Source: Enterobacteriaceae bacterium ESL0689
GTDB lineage: Bacteria > Pseudomonadota > Gammaproteobacteria > Enterobacterales > Enterobacteriaceae
DNA: 64,000 nt
Direction of reading: 5' to 3'
Assembly: GCA_029433525.1 (NCBI GenBank)
Contig: JAQTIF010000001.1
Span: 2,232,001 to 2,296,000 of the forward strand
Each line of letters begins with the position of its first letter. Position 1 is the first letter of the stretch. Both the position numbers and the translations under genes were made by a program. The notes beneath the pieces are model-generated. The model was given only the letters and a program-made list of their open reading frames with translations. It had not been told where the DNA came from and did not search any database. Below are positions 62,002-64,000 of the stretch, one piece after another.

Positions 62002-62796
62002 TTATGTTCGATCCTGGATCAGTGTCTCAATATGAAATAAACGGGCAAAATTAGCGGTAGTCTGTTGTGCCAGTTGTTCTGTTGATACCCCTTTCAGTAC
62101 CGCCATATACTCGGCAACATCGCGTACCATGGCGGGCTGATTCTCTTTTCCCCGGTGCGGGACAGGCGCCAGATAGGGTGAATCGGTTTCGATTAACAGG
62201 CGATCAAGAGGAACATAACGTGCGGCATCACGTAATTGCTCTGCATTACGGAAGGTCACAATTCCGGAAAATGAAATATAGAATCCCATATCCAGCAATT
62301 TTCCGGCCGCCTGTTTATCTTCAGTAAAACAGTGAAGCACCCCGCCGCAATCCATGACCTTTTCTTCCTCCAGGATAGCCAGCGTATCGGCACAGGCATC
62401 ACGGGTATGGACAATCGCCGGCTTGTTTAATGCGCGACCAACGCGGATATGATCACGAAAAACATCCTGCTGACGTTGCCGGGTTTCTGGCATGTAATGG
62501 TAATCCAGTCCGGTTTCACCCAATGCCACGACGCCCTCTTCTGCCGCCAGGGTATGCAATCTGGCGGGATCGTACTCTTCATCAAGATTAAGCGGGTGAG
62601 CGCCACAGGAGAAGACGACATTGTCACGCTGACCAATCAGCTGACGCATCTGCCGGTATCCCGGCAATGTGGTAGCCACCGCAAGCAAAAACCTGACATC
62701 ACGTGCTGCCGCTTTCGCCAGCACATCATCGACATCTTTATGCAGCGTTTGATAATCGAGACTATCCAGATGGCAATGAGAATCAACCAAAAACAT
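62002..62796 (-). CDS. ycfH: TatD family metal-dependent hydrolase YcfH
   Basis: The 264-aa protein (265 in E. coli) is a TatD-type TIM-barrel metallohydrolase, a family of DNases and related phosphoesterases. Metal ligands are visible in [42 protein letters not shown] and [20 protein letters not shown]. It is ten bases downstream of holB. In E. coli ptsG and fhuE separate ycfH from hinT; here the two are only about 120 bp apart. Confidence 0.93.
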   Translation of the reverse strand: MFLVDSHCHLDSLDYQTLHKDVDDVLAKAAARDVRFLLAVATTLPGYRQMRQLIGQRDNVVFSCGAHPLNLDEEYDPARLHTLAAEEGVVALGETGLDYHYMPETRQRQQDVFRDHIRVGRALNKPAIVHTRDACADTLAILEEEKVMDCGGVLHCFTEDKQAAGKLLDMGFYISFSGIVTFRNAEQLRDAARYVPLDRLLIETDSPYLAPVPHRGKENQPAMVRDVAEYMAVLKGVSTEQLAQQTTANFARLFHIETLIQDRT

Positions 62797-62806
62797 AATA
62801 TTTCGC

Positions 62807-63811
62807 TCAGAGATGGGGGGCGGGCAGTACCACCCCCGGTTGTAGATAATGTTCCCAGCGCAAAAGACGCTCGGTTAACAACAATTCCCGATTGATACCG
62901 GCAATCGTTAGCAGTTGATGACGGCAACGAAAGATATCACTGCTGATGGCCTGTAAACAGGCGATCGACAGCGTTTGCGCCAGCTTATCGATCAGCATGC
63001 TGGCATCAGGGTTGGTCAGGCGAGTGACCCGCTGTTGCCGCTTTTGTGCATCGAAAAACAGTGATGCCAGCCAGTAGAGGCGATAAGCGACCTGCTCATG
63101 ATTCAGGATCGGCAATAATGCCAGCCAGTCACCGTCAAAGAGAACGCTTTCCAGGGTCTGAATTAATTGTTGCCGGGGCGCCCAATGGGTTTCCTCAAGT
63201 AACATCTGAGCCGCGGCGGGGGCGCCAGCACTCAGGCGCAACGCGGTCAGCAGCACATCCTGCGACAGGGGGAGATCACGTGCCAGCCATGCCAGCGCCC
63301 AGGACTCTGACGGTGGAACAAGATGATAGTGCCGACAACGGCTGCGCAATGTCGCCAGTAAATGCGCTGGCTGCTGGCAGATAAAGAAAAACCAGCTATT
63401 TTCGGGTGGCTCTTCGACAATTTTCAATAATGCGTTGGCTGCCGCATCGGTGAGTAATTGCGCATCACTCACCGCCACCACTTTTGCGCCGCCCAGATGC
63501 GAATGCTCATACAGTTTCTCATTCACATCGCGCACCGCATCAATGCCCAGAGCCGTTTTGTTTTTTTCCGCTATCAGCGTGTAATAATCGGGGTGAGTTC
63601 CAGCCTGCATTAACTGACAACTGTGACAATGACCACAACTTTTATATTGCTGTGGATGCTGACATAACAGATAGCGGCACAAGGCGTAGATCAGTGCTTC
63701 GCCCCCCATTCCGGGTAACGCCTGAAGCAGCAACGCCGGATGACGGTGACCCGCCTGATAGCTGTCGATCCATTGCTCAAAAGCGGGGCGCAGCCATGGA
63801 TACCACTTCAT
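62807..63811 (-). CDS. holB: DNA polymerase III subunit delta prime
   Basis: HolB is the stator of the clamp loader. The 334-aa length equals E. coli. The zinc module has four cysteines ([20 protein letters not shown]), and [18 protein letters not shown] and the SRC motif ([12 protein letters not shown]) follow. It has no functional Walker A, as is normal for delta prime. It overlaps the tmk stop as ATGA. Confidence 0.96.
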   Translation of the reverse strand: MKWYPWLRPAFEQWIDSYQAGHRHPALLLQALPGMGGEALIYALCRYLLCQHPQQYKSCGHCHSCQLMQAGTHPDYYTLIAEKNKTALGIDAVRDVNEKLYEHSHLGGAKVVAVSDAQLLTDAAANALLKIVEEPPENSWFFFICQQPAHLLATLRSRCRHYHLVPPSESWALAWLARDLPLSQDVLLTALRLSAGAPAAAQMLLEETHWAPRQQLIQTLESVLFDGDWLALLPILNHEQVAYRLYWLASLFFDAQKRQQRVTRLTNPDASMLIDKLAQTLSIACLQAISSDIFRCRHQLLTIAGINRELLLTERLLRWEHYLQPGVVLPAPHL

Positions 63812-64000
63812 GGCTGCTGTTCCCTGAGCCAGCGGGTGATAGAGCTGTGTATGTCGCGGGTGACGGCTGCCAGAGGTTGGGTTGCATTAATGGTATAAAT
63901 CGTCGGGTCCTGGGCTGCCAGCTGAAGATAGCGCGCACGGGTGCGCTCGAAAAAAGCCAGCGACTCCTGCTCAATACGATCAAGTTCTCCACGCGCCCGT
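63808..64000 (-). CDS. tmk: Thymidylate kinase, C-terminal part (continues past window)
   Basis: The visible 63 codons read [20 protein letters not shown], then [20 protein letters not shown] and end WLREQQP, matching the end of E. coli Tmk, which phosphorylates dTMP. The stop overlaps the holB start. The start lies beyond the right edge. A longer frame in another phase here (63777-63992) is a shadow. Confidence 0.93.
   Translation of the reverse strand, partial: RARGELDRIEQESLAFFERTRARYLQLAAQDPTIYTINATQPLAAVTRDIHSSITRWLREQQP

Noticed and set aside
63777..63992. 71-codon ORF at the right edge
   Set aside because: It is in the wrong frame; the true tmk end is in another phase and matches the family.

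Overview
The window comes from an enterobacterium (order Enterobacterales, probably Enterobacteriaceae or a close relative). Nearly all housekeeping genes match their Escherichia coli counterparts in length, key motifs and order. Two blocks that lie apart in E. coli K-12 are joined here: yciC-yciB-yciA plus the xthA-gdhA-topB-selD-ydjA-sppA-ansA-pncA-msrB-gapA-yeaL-nimT-leuE region (about 1-22.9 kb), and the icd-rluE-nudJ-mnmA-hflD-purB-phoPQ-pepT-potABCD-cobB-lolEDC-mfd-ndh-nagZ-thiK-lpoB-hinT-ycfH-holB-tmk region (about 26.1-64 kb). I cannot assign a genus from the sequence alone.

Layout. 1-6.8 kb: envelope and stress genes (yciCBA, yniB, LexA-box ydjM, cedA, osmE, nadE, spy) and a bactofilin gene. 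6.9-18.6 kb: DNA repair and topology, glutamate, selenium, asparagine and NAD metabolism, ending at gapA. 18.7-22.9 kb: transporters. 22.9-26.1 kb: accessory DNA at the join of the two blocks, with two DUF805 genes, a dispersed repeat, a lone type I-E-like CRISPR repeat, an IS903 end fragment, and a broken T6SS amidase gene (tae4) overlapping a small membrane-protein gene. 26.1-47.4 kb: conserved core (TCA cycle, tRNA thiolation, purines, PhoPQ, spermidine/putrescine uptake, lipoprotein export, transcription-coupled repair). 47.5-57.2 kb: accessory island. 57.3-64 kb: respiratory NADH dehydrogenase, wall recycling and DNA polymerase clamp-loader genes.

The most interesting part is 48.6-57.2 kb. 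One complete gene on the minus strand (55417-56994) encodes a PAAR domain, a linker, an S-type-pyocin-like region and a colicin E3-type ribosomal RNase. It is preceded by a coupled small ORF and followed by an overlapping immunity gene. Downstream lie at least five further toxin cassettes without a PAAR domain. Each repeats the same pyocin-type segment up to the motif LPNIPPVYIYL (with small variants), then switches to a different toxin: a second E3-type RNase with an ImmE3-like immunity protein, an unassigned toxin with a CPCC-type immunity protein, two E9-type HNH DNases each with an Im9-like immunity protein, and a DHMPS-motif toxin cut off by an IS903-like element. Relics of older cassettes remain: a toxin tail with a frameshifted immunity gene, and an internally deleted Im gene. 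This looks like a toxin-swapping reservoir analogous to the orphan modules of Rhs and CDI systems, here attached to a PAAR-pyocin-colicin effector. No T6SS structural gene is in the window.

Regulatory signals seen directly include a LexA box at ydjM, a perfect FNR palindrome upstream of ndh, a PurR operator inside purB, a conserved gapA promoter and several intrinsic terminators.
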